Shown: positions 1-11,796, numbered from the stretch's first letter. The stretch is 64,000 nucleotides of DNA from Vandiemenella viatica (GCA_031002005.1 CM061919.1:219912739-219976738); one strand, 5' to 3'. The notes: generated by a model from the sequence alone, not told the origin. Program-made: numbers and translations.

Positions 1-982
1 TGTTTATAAATATTTCAAATTTCTTGTGGACAATGATCGAGAAATTTTGTCTTCTACATGTACGCTAGTAGGAAAAGACTTGAAAAATATGGACGTACTT
101 GATATTGACGAAATAAAAAACTGTAGTGATTTGTTACCGCAAAACGAACCATATTGCGAAAAAATTAAGGAATGGACAGGCTATTTGCGCTGCAGCTTGT
201 GGTTGTCGGTTTGAGAACTGTCCAGCGCGTGTGTCGTGAGGGAAAATAACCTACGTTTGTTTCTCGAAAGAAAAATATGAAACAATACAGCACTCTAACA
301 AAGCTTAGCGACTTTGACAGTCCTTTGTCAGGAGGACAGTACACGAATTTTACGATAGTGATAAGTGGTAATATATAAACAGATAATTTTGTCGTTAATT
401 ATGCAAGTTTTTCAGTGCAGATGATGACAAAATAAAATTTTGATTTTAGTTATAAATATACAAACTGAAAATAAAATGTAACACGTGGACTTTTAGCTAC
501 AAATAAAAGAAGAGTATTTCCATAAGTTTCCTTAGTCTGCCGAGAATTTTATTTTTCTGCACAAATAATAGAATAATAAATAACAGGTCTTTGAAACCTC
601 CAATTATATTAAACGCATCTGCAATGAATAACTTTCTTAACGAAATGACATGCATCAATATTTTATGACAGAATAGTGATCATAAATTACTTAAAACACG
701 TTACAAACCATTACTACAAGTAAAGAGGTGAATACAACTGTTACGCGCACGGCTTGGCAACGGCGCATTTGACGCCACCCGCCAATTAATCTGGCCAGAG
801 CTATAGTTGTTTACCGTGCACTGATAACAACGTGAGGCGTCCTATACCTATGGTTGGCTACCATTGAGTGAACCAGGTTCTGCAACGATCTGCGGAAGTT
901 CAGTGACGTCGCGATGTTCCAACAACTACAGCATCCCATCGCCTGAGATGAATCTTGTCATGGGTGGTACAACCCATGGATG
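1..982. other. Unassigned AT-rich sequence
   Basis: There is no recognisable gene or element here. A 62-codon open frame at 26-214 (plus) resembles no family I know and has no visible splice context, so I do not call it a gene. Positions 740-980 are more GC-rich than the surroundings but have no clear structure. Confidence 0.4.
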
Positions 983-1590
983 AAGGAAAAAGAGTGGCGG
1001 CAACGCAAGGGACTTTCACCAAGCACTGGAGTGAAGTCGGGTAGAGAGAAGTGGGGTGGGGAGGTCGCCATTTTGGATATCCCTAGAAACGTGGAATACG
1101 CACGAAAACCTCAAGATGAAGCGATAACCATGGCACCGCAATTTGATGATGGATTAATATGTACCTCGACGACACAAATAAAAAATGAAGAATAACATTT
1201 TTTGATATCCTACTTAGTTCTCGAGATATACCGTCTCATAAGTGAGGTGTTTTGGATTGAAATTCAGAAGGAATATTTCCCCAAAGTCAAATTTGATGAT
1301 AGATTCTTATGAAACATGACGAGACAAATCAAAATAATAAAAATTTTCCATATTTCGCTTAGTTATCGAGATAAACTGTCTCCAAATTGAGGTGGTTAGG
1401 TTGGGATGCGGCCTGGACCAAACATAATTTTGCCAAAGCCACTACGAACTACACACTGGATATGCAGAGTGGGTGGTATACTTTTTTACTACCTCTTGTG
1501 GTTAGGTTAAAACATGGTTTGCACCAGAATAAAAACGTCACCAAAGCCACAAGGAACTATACCTATAACTAATTTTCGATATCTCGAGAA
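983..1590 (+). repeat. Dispersed repeat, copy 1 (partner at 62800-63270)
   Basis: This block is homologous, in reverse orientation, to 62800-63270 near the other end of the window. Shared landmarks include GTTCTCGAGAT-type segments, a GCACCGCAATT segment and a GAACTATACCT segment. It contains a direct duplication of about 150 bp: the unit starting ATTTGATGAT at about 1141 recurs at 1291. No coding capacity is convincing. It looks like an uncharacterised interspersed repeat, probably non-autonomous. I cannot assign a class. Confidence 0.6.
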
Positions 1591-1736
1591 CTAAGTCAGA
1601 TATCAAAAATTTTAGCCCTGAATTTCAGTTAGTCTCATTGATTTATATGAGAATCAATCATCAAATTGCATCACAACGGCTATGATAGTGCTGCCCACCT
1701 CAACACATAAAATTCATTGCAAACTAGAGACTTTTA

Positions 1737-3177
1737 CGGGGTGGCCACAAGGTAATGATTTAAAAATTCCCTGATATTTCCAGGTTCTCCAGAGAAATTT
1801 GCCATATTTTTCCCTGATTTAGAAACTTTATTTGCATGGTTAAGATATTTAAAGTTTTAATTAGATTTTGATTCTAAATAATTAAATCTGGTATAAAACT
1901 AAAAAAATTAGAAAAAGAAACATATTTAAGAATGTTTATTTGAAAATTTTATAACTAATTTTGTAATCTTATGAAGCATAATTAAAAAAATGAGTAGCAC
2001 AAAAAGAAGATAGGTCAAATGAATAATATGAACTAAAACAAATTAGTAATCTTTCAATATTTGTGTATAAAATAATTGAAGATTTTTAAATTGTTCATCA
2101 GTAACTTGATTCAGTCAACAGCTTAGATTTTTTATGCCTTTTTTCATTTGCTACACTTTTCTTTTCAAATCTTCTAGTTCAGTTATTGTAGCTTTTTTTG
2201 TTCCATTTTCAATTTCTTCTGTTGCCGAGTTAACACTTTCGCCAAAGATTCCATGAGTCTACGCAAGATAGCATGAACACGAGTTTGTATAAACCATGCA
2301 ATCGTGTTGGTTCACTTTGTGTGGTTGCTTGCCTGTGCCACTCGCCTTGGCAGCGGTTTATTTGGAGCAAGTCAAATGCACGAGCAAGATGTTTATACTG
2401 TGACATAGATTCAGCATTTGAAAGAGCTCTGAATGATGCAAAACTTTATAAATCCTATCTATTTAGGATCTTACATATTATGTTGTTATCCTGCTTATAT
2501 CATTAATACAAAAAAGTTAAAAGCCGTATAATTATCACTATTCACATTTTTGCTGGCATTGGTATATTGAATCTAGGCTTTTGTTTTGATATTAAAGTTT
2601 CAATTTTTCTCAGAAGTTCAAAACCAGCTTGTGACATTCAACAGGACTTCGAAGACTCTCCACAAATTCAATTTTTTTGGAATATCTGTTTCAAACTTTG
2701 CTTGAAATGGTAAAACTGTTTAGTGAAACATAAAAACATTTTTATATACTTACTCCTCTACGATTGCTGATTTATTCAGTAAAAAATATAACTTCTGAGT
2801 TTACATGATTTAGATGTCGTCCACCTTTTTTAAATTTTTTTTTCAAATGCTGAGTTCCAGAGAGAGTTCATGTTAGTGCTCACGCACAAACATCTCGTCG
2901 TCATACCTCCATGAGGCGCGAGACGAGATGCATATTGCTAGTGTAAATGCGGTATTTGTTGGCTATTTTATGTCAAAAATATATAAGCTGAATTATTTAA
3001 TGCAAAAGTTCAATATTAAAATAAATTATCAAAAAATTATCAAATTTTGGGTGGTTGCAATTAAAATTCCCTGATAATTTTTTCAAATTACTTGAATTCC
3101 CTGATATTTCCATGATATTTCAAGGTGACTTTAAATTCCCTGATAATTCCATATTTTCCAGGTCTGTGGCCACCCTG
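1737..3177. mobile_element. hAT-like non-autonomous DNA transposon
   Basis: The ends are inverted: the left end reads CGGGGTGGCCACAAGG and the right end reads CTGTGGCCACCCTG. Subterminal AATTCCCTGATATTTCC motifs repeat in inverted orientation near both ends (around 1765, 3060-3110 and 3130). CAGGGTGGCCAC-type ends are typical of hAT elements. I could not confirm an 8-bp target duplication, and no transposase frame is visible in the 1.4-kb interior. It is probably a decayed non-autonomous copy. Confidence 0.55.
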
Positions 3178-4042
3178 TTTTAACATCTGTTTAAAATAAG
3201 CCTAGCCTATTATGTGCAAAGCAGGAAGATATGCTGATTGGCTAATTTACACCAACAAATATTTGAGAACAACGTCATCCTATTGAGAACACTGAATAAT
3301 TGTATAATTATAGGCAGGGGCTCCTTGAGCATTAGGGGGCCCCCTTATCTGAGCTTGAGCCCCCTGAGCTACACTTGCGGGCCCTGGTGCACGGCACCGC
3401 CTAGCCCTCCGATAGCTATGCTCCTGTCTGTTTGTTCAACCATATGAAACACAAGCCGACATAAAAAAATTTGAAATATTATAAAATGAAATATTAACAG
3501 CACCAAACAATATGTTTTGGGAAATTTGTTATGGCCACCGCACATGCACAGTAGGAGCTGAGTGTTTACAGGAGGCTTTATAGATTTAGCGATATTTAAC
3601 CTCCCTTCTTTTGCTTCCTCCATGACACAGCCCAGTTGAAGTTAGTGTCACTACCGGACACGAGCATAAGTCGTCATGGCAAGTCACAACATGATGGCTT
3701 CGCAGCCACACATACCGCGACCAGATCACAATACGAAAAAGTCACTGTTGCCTTTGTCTTCTTGTGAGGAAAACTTGGATATTATCACTCAGGTGTTGCC
3801 CTTCAGTCAGTACATCCTGCAAATTAACTCACCACACGATTGGCCATGTGAGGGCCAAAACTGTTCAACATTAGTATTTTTCCAGCCACAGACATCTCTT
3901 ATTTGCTAGAATTTTTTCCTCTCCCACATTAATTAATTACCACTTCACACATTATTCGTTGTTCTCCCTCTTCACTACAAAAGGTCAGTATAACTAAAAA
4001 AAACAGTAGATCTATTGGGAGTTGAAATAAATTGTAATTAGC
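3178..4042. other. Unassigned sequence
   Basis: No gene is recognised. A G/C-rich patch at 3312-3420 (GGGGGCCCCC and nearby inverted short words) may be the remnant of a DNA transposon end, but no full element can be delimited. Confidence 0.3.
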
Positions 4043-4238
4043 CAGCCCCGGCAGCTTAGGAGATAGTGTGCTAACTTCACTTTCCAAGAGTTGCCAGTTT
4101 GAGTCCTGCGTCAGGCATGGGTGGTTTTAATTAAGTGTTGTGTTTGTCTTGTGTCGTTTATGCCATGCCAAGTCTAGTATACATTGTGTGCACTGATAAA
4201 TAGTTGCAAAGCCAGATGGGAATTTAAAAAATAAAATG
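4043..4238 (+). repeat. tRNA-derived SINE, third family
   Basis: The sequence starts like a tRNA head. An A-box-like CAGCTTAGGAGATAG lies near 4051, and a B-box-like AGTTTGAGTCCTGCG lies about 45 nt later. A tRNA-unrelated body and an A-rich end (about 4230) follow. The promoter-like boxes and length fit a Pol III-derived SINE. This copy does not match the more common SINE at 14626 and elsewhere. Confidence 0.5.
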
Positions 4239-7200
4239 CCATTAATTTAGTCTTTCATTCAAAATTTCTTCTGTGCCGTTCTTCACTGATGAGTGGTACG
4301 TCTCCTTCTGTGGTGTTCACTTGTCCCTGAAGGTCGTAAATTGTCGACCGATAGGCCCACAGCAAGACTTGACATCCCATTTTCCTATCTGTCTTTCTGT
4401 ACCTAGCATCCTCAGTTTCTCCGTAGCAGTGTTCATTAATTTTTTTTTATTTTTAAGAAATAAGTATATCATTCTGGTTGTAGATGAAAAGAATATTGTA
4501 AAAAATGTTTGTAGCAAAATAATTGACACCAGTACAAGTCATAAACCTCTATGCAAAAATGTTTACTGTGCGGGAATGCAAAACTGAAAACTCATAAGAT
4601 GGCCGCAGCACAGAGGGGAAAATCTCGTCATACAGAGAACTTTTGAAAGCAGTGACATTACCCCACACTGCATTTTTAAAAAAAAAAATATAATATCTGT
4701 TCCATTTAGCATGTTTTTTTTGTGTTACTACCCATTTAATGTGATTTTCCGAAAATATGTTCTTCAGTAACTTTGTCAACTCTCCACATACTAACTTTGT
4801 ATTATTCTTGAATGCTCAGTTTCCTAGAAGCTGCTCTCAGTTCCTTGCACAGCTATTTGTTCTTCAGGGTTTTCAGATTTTTCATTTTTTGCTTCTTCAA
4901 GGTTTCAAAAGCTCTCTTTTACAACCGTATGTCTCGATATCTACGAGTTCTGTTGCTTTGCTTTTCACTGATAATGTTGGTTGGTGAACTATTAATGGCA
5001 GCATATGTTCCAGGGGCATTAAAAAGCATTTCAGAATATGGTTTAAGTATTTTCTTGAAGGTAAATTCAGTATTTCAGCTTGCAAGTCTTCAATATAATC
5101 CTCTAACTCAAAATGATGAGAGCACAATTGCTATTGTTATACTCAAAGTATACTCAATTTATGAATGCATATTATAAATATTATTATGATTCCGTAGATT
5201 ATTTAAATACCAAGGTAGAAAGACAGAAAATATTTCGCCATGTGATATAGCTGAAACACAAAATATGCTAGAACAAGCATGCTGCCTAAAATCTAACAAT
5301 AAGCTCGGAGAGAGTTGGCACAAGTGGCAGGGCGGAGTGATCAGATGCTGGGACAAAAGTTGCTTCAGTTGTATTGTGTATCACATCAAAAGTTGGTTCT
5401 GTTAAGTGGGATCTTCGCTTGTACTTGGCATGATCCAAGGAATGATCACCAGCAGAAATTCACACAATACTTTTGAGAGACTAGAAGTTAACACTTTCTA
5501 AAATGTTCGTTATGTGCCATGAGGATGCAGAACAAGCAGTACATAGAGTGGACTAATGAATATTTAATTTTAAGTGCAAGAAGTCTTAGAAAGGACATGA
5601 ACAAACCAATGGTGTAGCCAATTATATTATTGTGGAGAGTATGAAGAATGGCAGTACTAATGTGCTCCAATAAATAAAGGAAGGAAGTAGATACAAAGAT
5701 TTTTTTGTTTTAGCCAGTGACGAGTAAGCCCAAAAGTGATGGAAGAAGATCACAGGGTGTAGCTACGGCAAAGCTGAGCCAAGAATGCTGTAGGATGTGT
5801 AGAGTAACCTCAGTCTGCAGAGGCATGGGGAAAGACATTTTGGGGAAACATTTAAGTCCTATGTGTGATTTCAGAGAGCTAATACGAATTTTTTAATGAC
5901 TTGCCACAGTGATTTGGACAGTGTGTCAAACTTAGCTCTACAATGCTATGTGTGGTAAGATAGTGACTTGGTCACAGTCAATGGTAAATTACACGTATCA
6001 CCATTCTAATTGCACTGCAATCCATGTTATCTAAAAAGTCACACACTTGATAGGGAAACCTGAATGTTGAGTGAGATCCCAATTTCTCTGGAACCACTGA
6101 TGTTATAAAGTTGGGAAATCCTAGTGATACCCATAAAAACAAAGTAACTTTCTTTCTGAGAAATGTGAACAATATAGTTTTTACAGCATATTTGATGCAT
6201 GAACACATTTCATAACAGGATTTTCAGTTAATTTTGATGATATAATAAAGGAGTATCATATATTTGTCTTAAAAATGTTCCTGTAACCTGTAAGTGATTA
6301 GATTTCTAGGTTAGTAAATAATTTTGTTTCGTGCTTTTCAATTCATATTCATGCAATGTACTATGTAAATAATTCATTGTGTTTTTGGATATAAATAAAT
6401 TTAAATTGTGAAACTTATATAGACAATTACAAAGATTAAAATTATCCAATGTGTCTTACTTAAAAAATTGATATCTCACAATGAAACATAATATTTCAAT
6501 ATTTTCTAAATTGTAACTCCTTTGGAAATGAATGATGTATGATGCCAATACCTTTAGTTTTTATGCTGTAAGATGTACGGCTGGTGCCTTTATGTCAAGT
6601 GATGTTAGTAAATTTTACACATTGCTTTCTTCAAAATCACATCCACAGTACACCATGCACTCATATACTAACACACTCCTGCGAAACCCTGTGGCTGCAT
6701 GTTGATGTCATGATTAGAGCCAGGGATTTGAACTCCATCTGTACTCATCAATTTAGCTCCCCCCCCCCCTCACCTCACCCCATTTGAATACACAGTATTG
6801 TTAGCACGTGGGCCCAAGAGGCCACTGGTTTATTATCAAAATGCAATTACTATAGCAACTCAGTTATTAGCTGCTACCTGATTTCATTAATTAATCTGTG
6901 CTATAAAAAACTTTCAAGACTAATGTTTATACACAACGATCTTAACAACTTTCATTTATGCAAAATTACTACAACTGTTGACTCATCATTTTCATAACTA
7001 AGTGAACATGACTCACTTAATTCCAGCACTACCAATACTCAATAAACATCAAGATGGCTTCTGTTGACCAATTACCAACAGAACTTGAAGTAATAAACAC
7101 GTTGTGGGCAGAAATGGACAGATGCATATTGCTGGGACAGGAGCATATGTTTACCAGTTCCATACAGGATCTATCTACAAAAAATGCTGTCACCCAGGAA

Positions 7201-7355
7201 CTTGAAATTTATTCCTAATATATATTATACTAGCCTGACAGACCGTCAAAAATGATGAGTTTAACGGAGTGTTCTGATAATTCAGCTCTCTGCAGTTACC
7301 TACATAAATAGAGTTGTTGTTATGTAATGCTCATAAACTTATTTCAATAATGAAG
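4239..7355. other. 3.1 kb without recognised genes
   Basis: This is AT-rich sequence with many stop codons in every frame. Open frames of up to 121 codons (for example 4812-5177, plus) resemble no known protein. The only simple feature is a C-rich tract at about 6763-6781. I see no element boundaries. Confidence 0.4.
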
Positions 7356-8183
7356 GACAGGGAAATTAACCCACCACATACCAAAGCGGACAGCTGTGGT
7401 GAGAGGGAACACTTATGCTGACAAACAAATACACAATATTTCGGCATCTACCTTCTTCAGTGGTAGATAAACGGGCCAATAGGCTCCATACGTGTGTACA
7501 CAATGAACATCACCCAATTACTAACTGGGTAGTGGGGGAAGGGTGGGGAACAGCTAAGGAGTAGACTATTGATATATCGGTAATGTCTGACACAATATAT
7601 TGCATGCGATGGTAAAATGCATATATAGCAAGGGTACGGTATTAACGCAAAAAGTTATATCTAGTAAAAAAAAAGTGATGGGTTAAGTGGTTGGATTTTA
7701 ATGGTGGTTAAAGCCAGGCAGGTGTCTGGTATCCAGGATATTCTGGTATGCTAGTTCCCATCTCCGGAGTTCTGCTGCAGTGGTGCTGTCAGGGAAAACT
7801 CTGACTGCTCTCAAAGTAAAACAGTTGTTCAGATTGTTGGAATCGTGGCTATTGGCATGTTCTGGTATTGGAAGGTACAAGTTACGGGTGTGGACTGTCT
7901 GTCTGTGGCCATTCATTCTAACTGAGAGTTGCTGTGTGGTAAGGCCTATGGAGGAACTAGTGCAATGGCGGCAAGTTAGTTGGTAAATAACGTGAGTTGT
8001 TAAACAGGTGGCATGTCCGTTGATAGGGAAAGTTTCCCCTGTGGTGGGATTGGAATATGTAGTGGTAGGTGGAAGCATGCTACAGGTTTTACACCGGGGT
8101 CTATTGCAAGGATAAGACCCATATGGTGCTTCCCTCTCACCGCAGCAATCCACTTTGGTATGTGGTGGGTTAATTTCTCTGTC
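7356..8183 (-). mobile_element. Penelope-like element, Cys-rich GIY-YIG family, copy 1
   Basis: The element is bounded by 31-bp inverted ends at 7356-7386 and 8153-8183 that differ at one base (core CTTTGGTATGTGGTGGGTTAA). Between them on the minus strand lie a GIY-YIG endonuclease remnant and then a 3' tail. The tail holds CTGAAGAAGG ... GCCGAAATATT (7441-7465), the hammerhead-like motif shared by PLE tails here. The reverse transcriptase is missing, so this is a 5'-truncated copy with an inverted terminal piece at its 5' side, which is common for PLEs. I see no clear target duplication. Confidence 0.7.
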
Positions 8184-8189
8184 ATGCAT
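7698..8189 (-). pseudogene. PLE GIY-YIG endonuclease remnant
   Basis: The 163-residue frame starts with a Cys cluster (CNRPRCKTCSML), likely a zinc-binding module. A GIY-YIG-like core follows (VIYQLTCRHC ... SIGLTTQQLSVRMNGHR) and then a PEHANSH segment. The second signature Tyr (YIG) is Ser here, so the nuclease is probably inactive. The reverse transcriptase that normally precedes this domain is absent. The same family occurs at 54234-54791 (minus) and 43490-43906 (plus). Confidence 0.75.
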
Positions 8190-8394
8190 TATTTATATTG
8201 CATAGAAGCCGCTTCCATTTTCCTTAGTTTCATCATAACCTTACTTCGTAATTTGTACATATTTCAGTTGTAGTTTACGCACCAATATCGATGGAAGTTC
8301 TACTGAATGACAAAATTAGGGGACCAATTAAATTAAAAATAAATTAGGAATCCTAAAACCTTATGCTATATTGCTTGGAATAAAAAAGCCACTT
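8190..8394. other. Short unassigned interval
   Basis: No gene is recognised. The interval sits between the inverted end of the PLE copy and the LINE remnant, whose readable frame begins near 8400. Confidence 0.3.
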
Positions 8395-8922
8395 ATAGGT
8401 TTAAGGTAACATGGTCGGGGGTTGAACTAGAACACTGTGTCACTCCAAAATATCTAGGAATGACCCTTAACAGATCACTTACATTCAGGAAATATTGCAT
8501 GAATTCCAAGCTGAAAGTTTCCACCAGGAACAATCTCCTAAGTAAACTGGCTGAATCACAGTGGGGCAGCCAACCTGAAACAATTCGAGCTTCTGCCTTT
8601 GCACTATGTTATTCAGCTGCAGAGTATGCCTGTCCTGTGCAGTACAGCTCAACCCATGCCAAACAGGTAGACATTCCACTTAATGCCACTTGCAGAGTCA
8701 TAACAGGCTGCTTAAAATCAACTCCAATCGAATGGATCCACCACCTCGCAGGGATAAAACCACCTTCTGTTCGAAGAGAAATTCTTACTTCTATCGCTGC
8801 CAGTTCACTCCGCGTGTGGTGAATGCGTTCTCGAAGAAGTGCCTTGCAGCTTCTCTTCAAAATTCGGCAAGTGGTAACCGTCGTGATGTGGTGCCTGATG
8901 TTCAGAAAGTCTGGAATGATGT
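8395..8922 (+). pseudogene. LINE reverse-transcriptase C-terminal remnant (CR1/L2-like)
   Basis: A frame from about 8402 reads through a typical post-RT region: TPKYLGMTLNRSLTF, then RNNLLSKLAES, ALCYSAAEYACPV, and a TCRVITGCLKSTP block followed by LAGIKPPSVRRE. These blocks are characteristic of the region after the catalytic core in CR1/L2/Jockey-type LINEs. The frame stops at 8820-8822 and continues in another frame (NRRDVVPDVQKVWNDV). A Gypsy element then interrupts it at 8923, and the reading frame resumes after the target duplication at 10553. The 5' part and catalytic YADD region are missing. Confidence 0.75.
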
Positions 8923-9117
8923 TGTTCAGTCTGCCAGTAAAGGCCCCTGCCAGGCAGACCTCACACACAACGCGCCTGCACACCGGGATACATATACTAC
9001 TCCAAACAGGCGCAAAACAACCAGGAAAACAAATAGAATCATCTAGAAGCTAAGTGGGACTATTTCTTACAGAGGTCGCCGTACTACCACACAACGGAAT
9101 TCCTGCGCCAGGCCGCC

Positions 9118-9125
9118 TATATAAG
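9118..9125 (+). promoter_or_regulatory. TATA box of the left LTR
   Basis: TATATAAG lies 238 bp before the LTR end, in a GC-rich context. It is the probable Pol II start for the element RNA. The same sequence recurs in the right LTR near 10313. Confidence 0.7.
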
Positions 9126-9318
9126 CGTAGCCGGCCGCTCCACCGCCAGTTCCAGCCTGACCGCTGAACCAGCGTCAACTACAGAAGACCACCGGAAGTT
9201 CGCGAGAAGTAGAAGCCGTCACTCTACCCCGGATCAGGACCAGGCTGAAATTCTCGACGGTCTTCTGATAACTGTACCCACATTTGTTTATAGTTTACCT
9301 GTGTCTTGTGTACCGAGT

Positions 9319-9324
9319 AATAAA
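9319..9324 (+). terminator. LTR polyadenylation signal
   Basis: AATAAA lies 32 bp before the LTR end. The copy in the right LTR (about 10515-10520) would serve the element transcript. Confidence 0.6.
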
Positions 9325-9392
9325 CTTCAAGGAACCGTTAAGTGTAGTTCACTTCAGTGGCGACAAGGTTGGGATAAGAACTCTCGACCATC

Positions 9393-10028
9393 ATGGCTAC
9401 GCCAGCAGCACCTACGGAATGGCAACAGTTCCTCCAAGGACTTCTACATCAGTTCTTCGAATCTCAGAGACAACTGATTGCGGAAGTCAGGAATCTCCGC
9501 CAACCCACGGCCCCGCCTCCGTTCCCAGCATTCAAAGACGACGTCGAGGAATGGGAGACCTACGAGAAGCGCATAAGACAACACTTCGCAATTCACCACA
9601 TAACCAAAGAAGAAGACCAACGTGCATATTTCCTTTCCTGGAACCAATCGAAGATGTATGTCTTGCTCACCAAACTTCAGCCACAAGACCCCGACACCCT
9701 CACCTTCACGACCATCTGTACGACACTGAATGCATACTACAGACGCCGGTACCATGTCGTCGCGGCCCGCGTCGAATTCTATCAATGCCGGAAGAAGCCC
9801 GATCAGACGTATCGCCAGTGGGCGGCCGAACTCCAAGGCCTTAGCAGAAAATGTAAGTTTCAAACTCGTTGTTCCCACGAATCCTACGCCGACGACATGG
9901 TGCGTGATCACATCATACAGGCTGCACCAGATGCCGTTAGCTCCACAAGTACCTCCACCACAACCTGCACCACGACGCAGGTCGGCACGCATCGCCAGGG
10001 GAACAGCTCCGTACTCCCCTGGAGGTAG
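9393..10028 (+). CDS. Gag-like protein of the Gypsy element
   Basis: This is a 211-codon open frame whose ATG lies 36 bp after the left LTR. The central part (residues ~45-155) resembles the Gypsy/Ty3 Gag capsid fold: PPFPAFKDDVEEWETYEKR, then a FLSWNQSKMYVLL segment, then YYRRRYHVVAARVEFYQC. In intact elements Gag packages the RNA in cytoplasmic particles. Here the C-terminus turns into a low-complexity Thr/Ser run (residues ~185-200) and stops before any zinc knuckle, protease or RT. The frame has probably been fused to 3' sequence by the internal deletion. There are no internal stops, in line with recent insertion. Confidence 0.75.
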   Translation: MATPAAPTEWQQFLQGLLHQFFESQRQLIAEVRNLRQPTAPPPFPAFKDDVEEWETYEKRIRQHFAIHHITKEEDQRAYFLSWNQSKMYVLLTKLQPQDPDTLTFTTICTTLNAYYRRRYHVVAARVEFYQCRKKPDQTYRQWAAELQGLSRKCKFQTRCSHESYADDMVRDHIIQAAPDAVSSTSTSTTTCTTTQVGTHRQGNSSVLPWR

Positions 10029-10119
10029 CCTTCATAGTCTGCTCCAGGGCGCCGCGGCAGACGACCTCGCAGACGTCGCAGACATCGCTTCCACCCCCCC
10101 CCCCCCCGGGAGGGAGGTA

Positions 10120-10552
10120 TGTTCAGTCTGCCAGTAAAGGCCCCTGCCAGGCAGACCTCACACACAACGCGCCTGCACGCCGGGATACATATACTACTCC
10201 AAACAGGCGCAAAACAACCAGGAAAACAAATAGAATCATCTAGAAGCTAAGTGGGACTATTTCTTACAGAGGTCGCCGTACTACCACAACGGAATTCCTG
10301 CGCCAGGCCGCCTATATAAGCGTAGCCGGCCGCTCCACCGCCAGTTCCAGCCTGACCGCTGAACCAGCGTCAACTACAGAAGACCACCGGAAGTTCGCGA
10401 GAAGTAGAAGCCGTCACTCTACCCCGGATCAGGACCAGGCTGAAATTCTCGACGGTCTTCTGATAACTGTACCCACATTTGTTTATAGTTTACCTGTTGT
10501 CTTGTGTACCGAGTAATAAACTTCAAGGAACCGTTAAGTGTAGTTCACTTCA
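10120..10552 (+). repeat. Right LTR
   Basis: The 433-bp repeat is nearly identical to 8923-9356. The target duplication GATGT follows directly. Confidence 0.93.
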
Positions 10553-10772
10553 GATGTCTTTATCTCTGCAGCGGCACAGGAAAGCTAGATGACACAGCCT
10601 GCTATTTCTCTTCTGTCGCAGCGATCCAAATTGCCTGGTAAGTTTGAAGACATTCTCCCCGTAGAACTACAGCCTTAACATTATTAATAAGGCCATCGCA
10701 AGGCTTGAACCTCAAGCACTACCTTGTGACGCAGCACAAGAAGTTGAAGCCAGAAGACAAACAGACGAACCC

Positions 10773-11219
10773 ATGGCAGTATTACCATACAATCAGGGCA
10801 TGACAGATAAAATCGGCCGTCTTCTAAAGAAGAAAAATATCCACCCTCTATACAGAGTGCCTAGGAAGATCTCTGATGTGCTCATAAAGGTTAAAGACAG
10901 GAGGGAGAAACTGCAGGCAGCGGGCATGTACCAAATACCCTGTAGCTGTGGACACGTGTATATCAGCAAGACGGGTCAAATGGTCAAGGAAAGGCTGTGT
11001 GAACATATAAGACATCTTAAAAATAACGACGTCAGCAAATCAGCTGTAGCCCAACATTTGGCCAACAGTGGGCACGCAATTTTATTTAGTGACACTAGTG
11101 TACTTGTTCATGAAAGCAGATGGTGGCCCAGGTGTATCAGAGAAGTGCTGGAAATTAAAAAGATACCAGATAATATGAACGCGGACGGCGGGCTACAACT
11201 TGACCAAATATGGTCATGA
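10773..11219 (+). pseudogene. PLE GIY-YIG endonuclease fragment
   Basis: The 148-codon frame begins in the linker (MTDKIGRLLKKKNI, then VPRKISDVLIKVKD) and enters the GIY-YIG core: GMYQIPCSCGHVYISKTG, then VKERLCEHIRHLK and KSAVAQHLANSGH. The second signature reads YIS instead of YIG. The C-terminal HESRWWPRCIREVLEI block is the usual PLE ending. The frame is open from linker to stop, so this fragment is fairly young despite the changed motif. Confidence 0.8.
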
Positions 11220-11357
11220 TTGCTTAGGAAAACGCGGGACGCAAGCCCCCATTGGACAGGCCACGCTGGCGGCAGTAGCTTGAGTGATGTCACTCCAAAC
11301 GGTTAGCGCGCTTTCCAGGAGCTATATCTAGGCAACAGCGATCCCAGCCTTAACATT

Positions 11358-11397
11358 CCTCTGAAGAAGGCCGCAAAATGATGGCCGAAACGTTAGG
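11358..11397 (+). ncRNA. Hammerhead-ribozyme-like motif (PLE tail)
   Basis: The order is CCT (11358-11360), CTGAAGA, one extra A, GGCC (11369-11372), a 10-nt loop, GGCC (11383-11386), GAAA, CGTT, then AGG (11395-11397). CCU pairs with AGG as stem I and GGCC with GGCC as stem II. ACGU is self-complementary, so stem III could form between two RNAs. The core CUGANGA/GAAA is intact. PLEs are known to carry type I hammerheads with minimal stem III. The single unpaired A after CUGAAGA is non-canonical. Confidence 0.6.
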
Positions 11398-11440
11398 TTT
11401 TGATAAATTGATGCGGTTCAACCTGGACAACAAAACGTTT

Positions 11441-11796
11441 TATGTTACATATTTAGTTTAAGATCCAATAGCAATAAATCTACGTTGATTTGCAAGTTGA
11501 AATATTGCAGCAAACTGAGGGTCTTGACTGTTTGTATTGGACAGGACAGTCTTGATGGGAGCAGGAACATAGTACAGGCTGTAATTTTGATATATAGGTC
11601 ATGATAGCTTTGAACCAATGGGCATTTATTAACAATATTCATGATGAAGAAGGAAGGAAACAAAAGAAAGATCACTATGAAAAGAATTGAGATATTTGTC
11701 AATGACAAGAAAACACTGGAAGCAATATACAAAGAAATTATGGGGAAAAAAAAGCAAGTTAGCTACAGCTGAAGTGGAAATTGGGGGGAGAGGGGG

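Larger units (their letters stand above)
8923..9356 (+). repeat. Left LTR
   Basis: The 434-bp repeat starts TGTTCAGTCTGCC and ends GTTCACTTCA. It carries a TATA box and an AATAAA. Compared with the right LTR it has an extra CA in CCACACAACGG, lacks one T in CTGTGTCTTG and has GCACACC instead of GCACGCC. Confidence 0.93.
8923..10552 (+). mobile_element. Gypsy-type LTR retrotransposon, internally deleted
   Basis: This element is complete at its ends but has lost pol. It has two LTRs (8923-9356 and 10120-10552), TG...CA termini and a 5-bp target duplication, GATGT, at 8918-8922 and 10553-10557. The internal part is only 763 bp: a primer-binding-site-like TGGCGACAAGG immediately after the left LTR, one gag-like frame, and a purine tract GGGAGGGAGG (10108-10117) before the right LTR. 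The LTRs differ by about one substitution and two small indels, so the insertion is young. It must have moved with proteins supplied in trans. It lies inside a LINE remnant. Confidence 0.93.
10640..11440 (+). mobile_element. Penelope-like element 3' fragment
   Basis: The fragment comprises the PLE linker and GIY-YIG frame (10773-11219), then about 120 bp of 3' UTR and a tail with a hammerhead-like motif (11358-11397). The tail is closely similar to the one at 39000-39165 (shared ATGGCCG and GGTTCAACC). The reverse transcriptase is missing, so this is a 5'-truncated insertion. Confidence 0.75.

Noticed and set aside
4812..5177. 121-codon plus-strand open frame
   Set aside because: Low-complexity hydrophobic translation of AT-rich DNA, overlapped by other frames, with no homology that I recognise.
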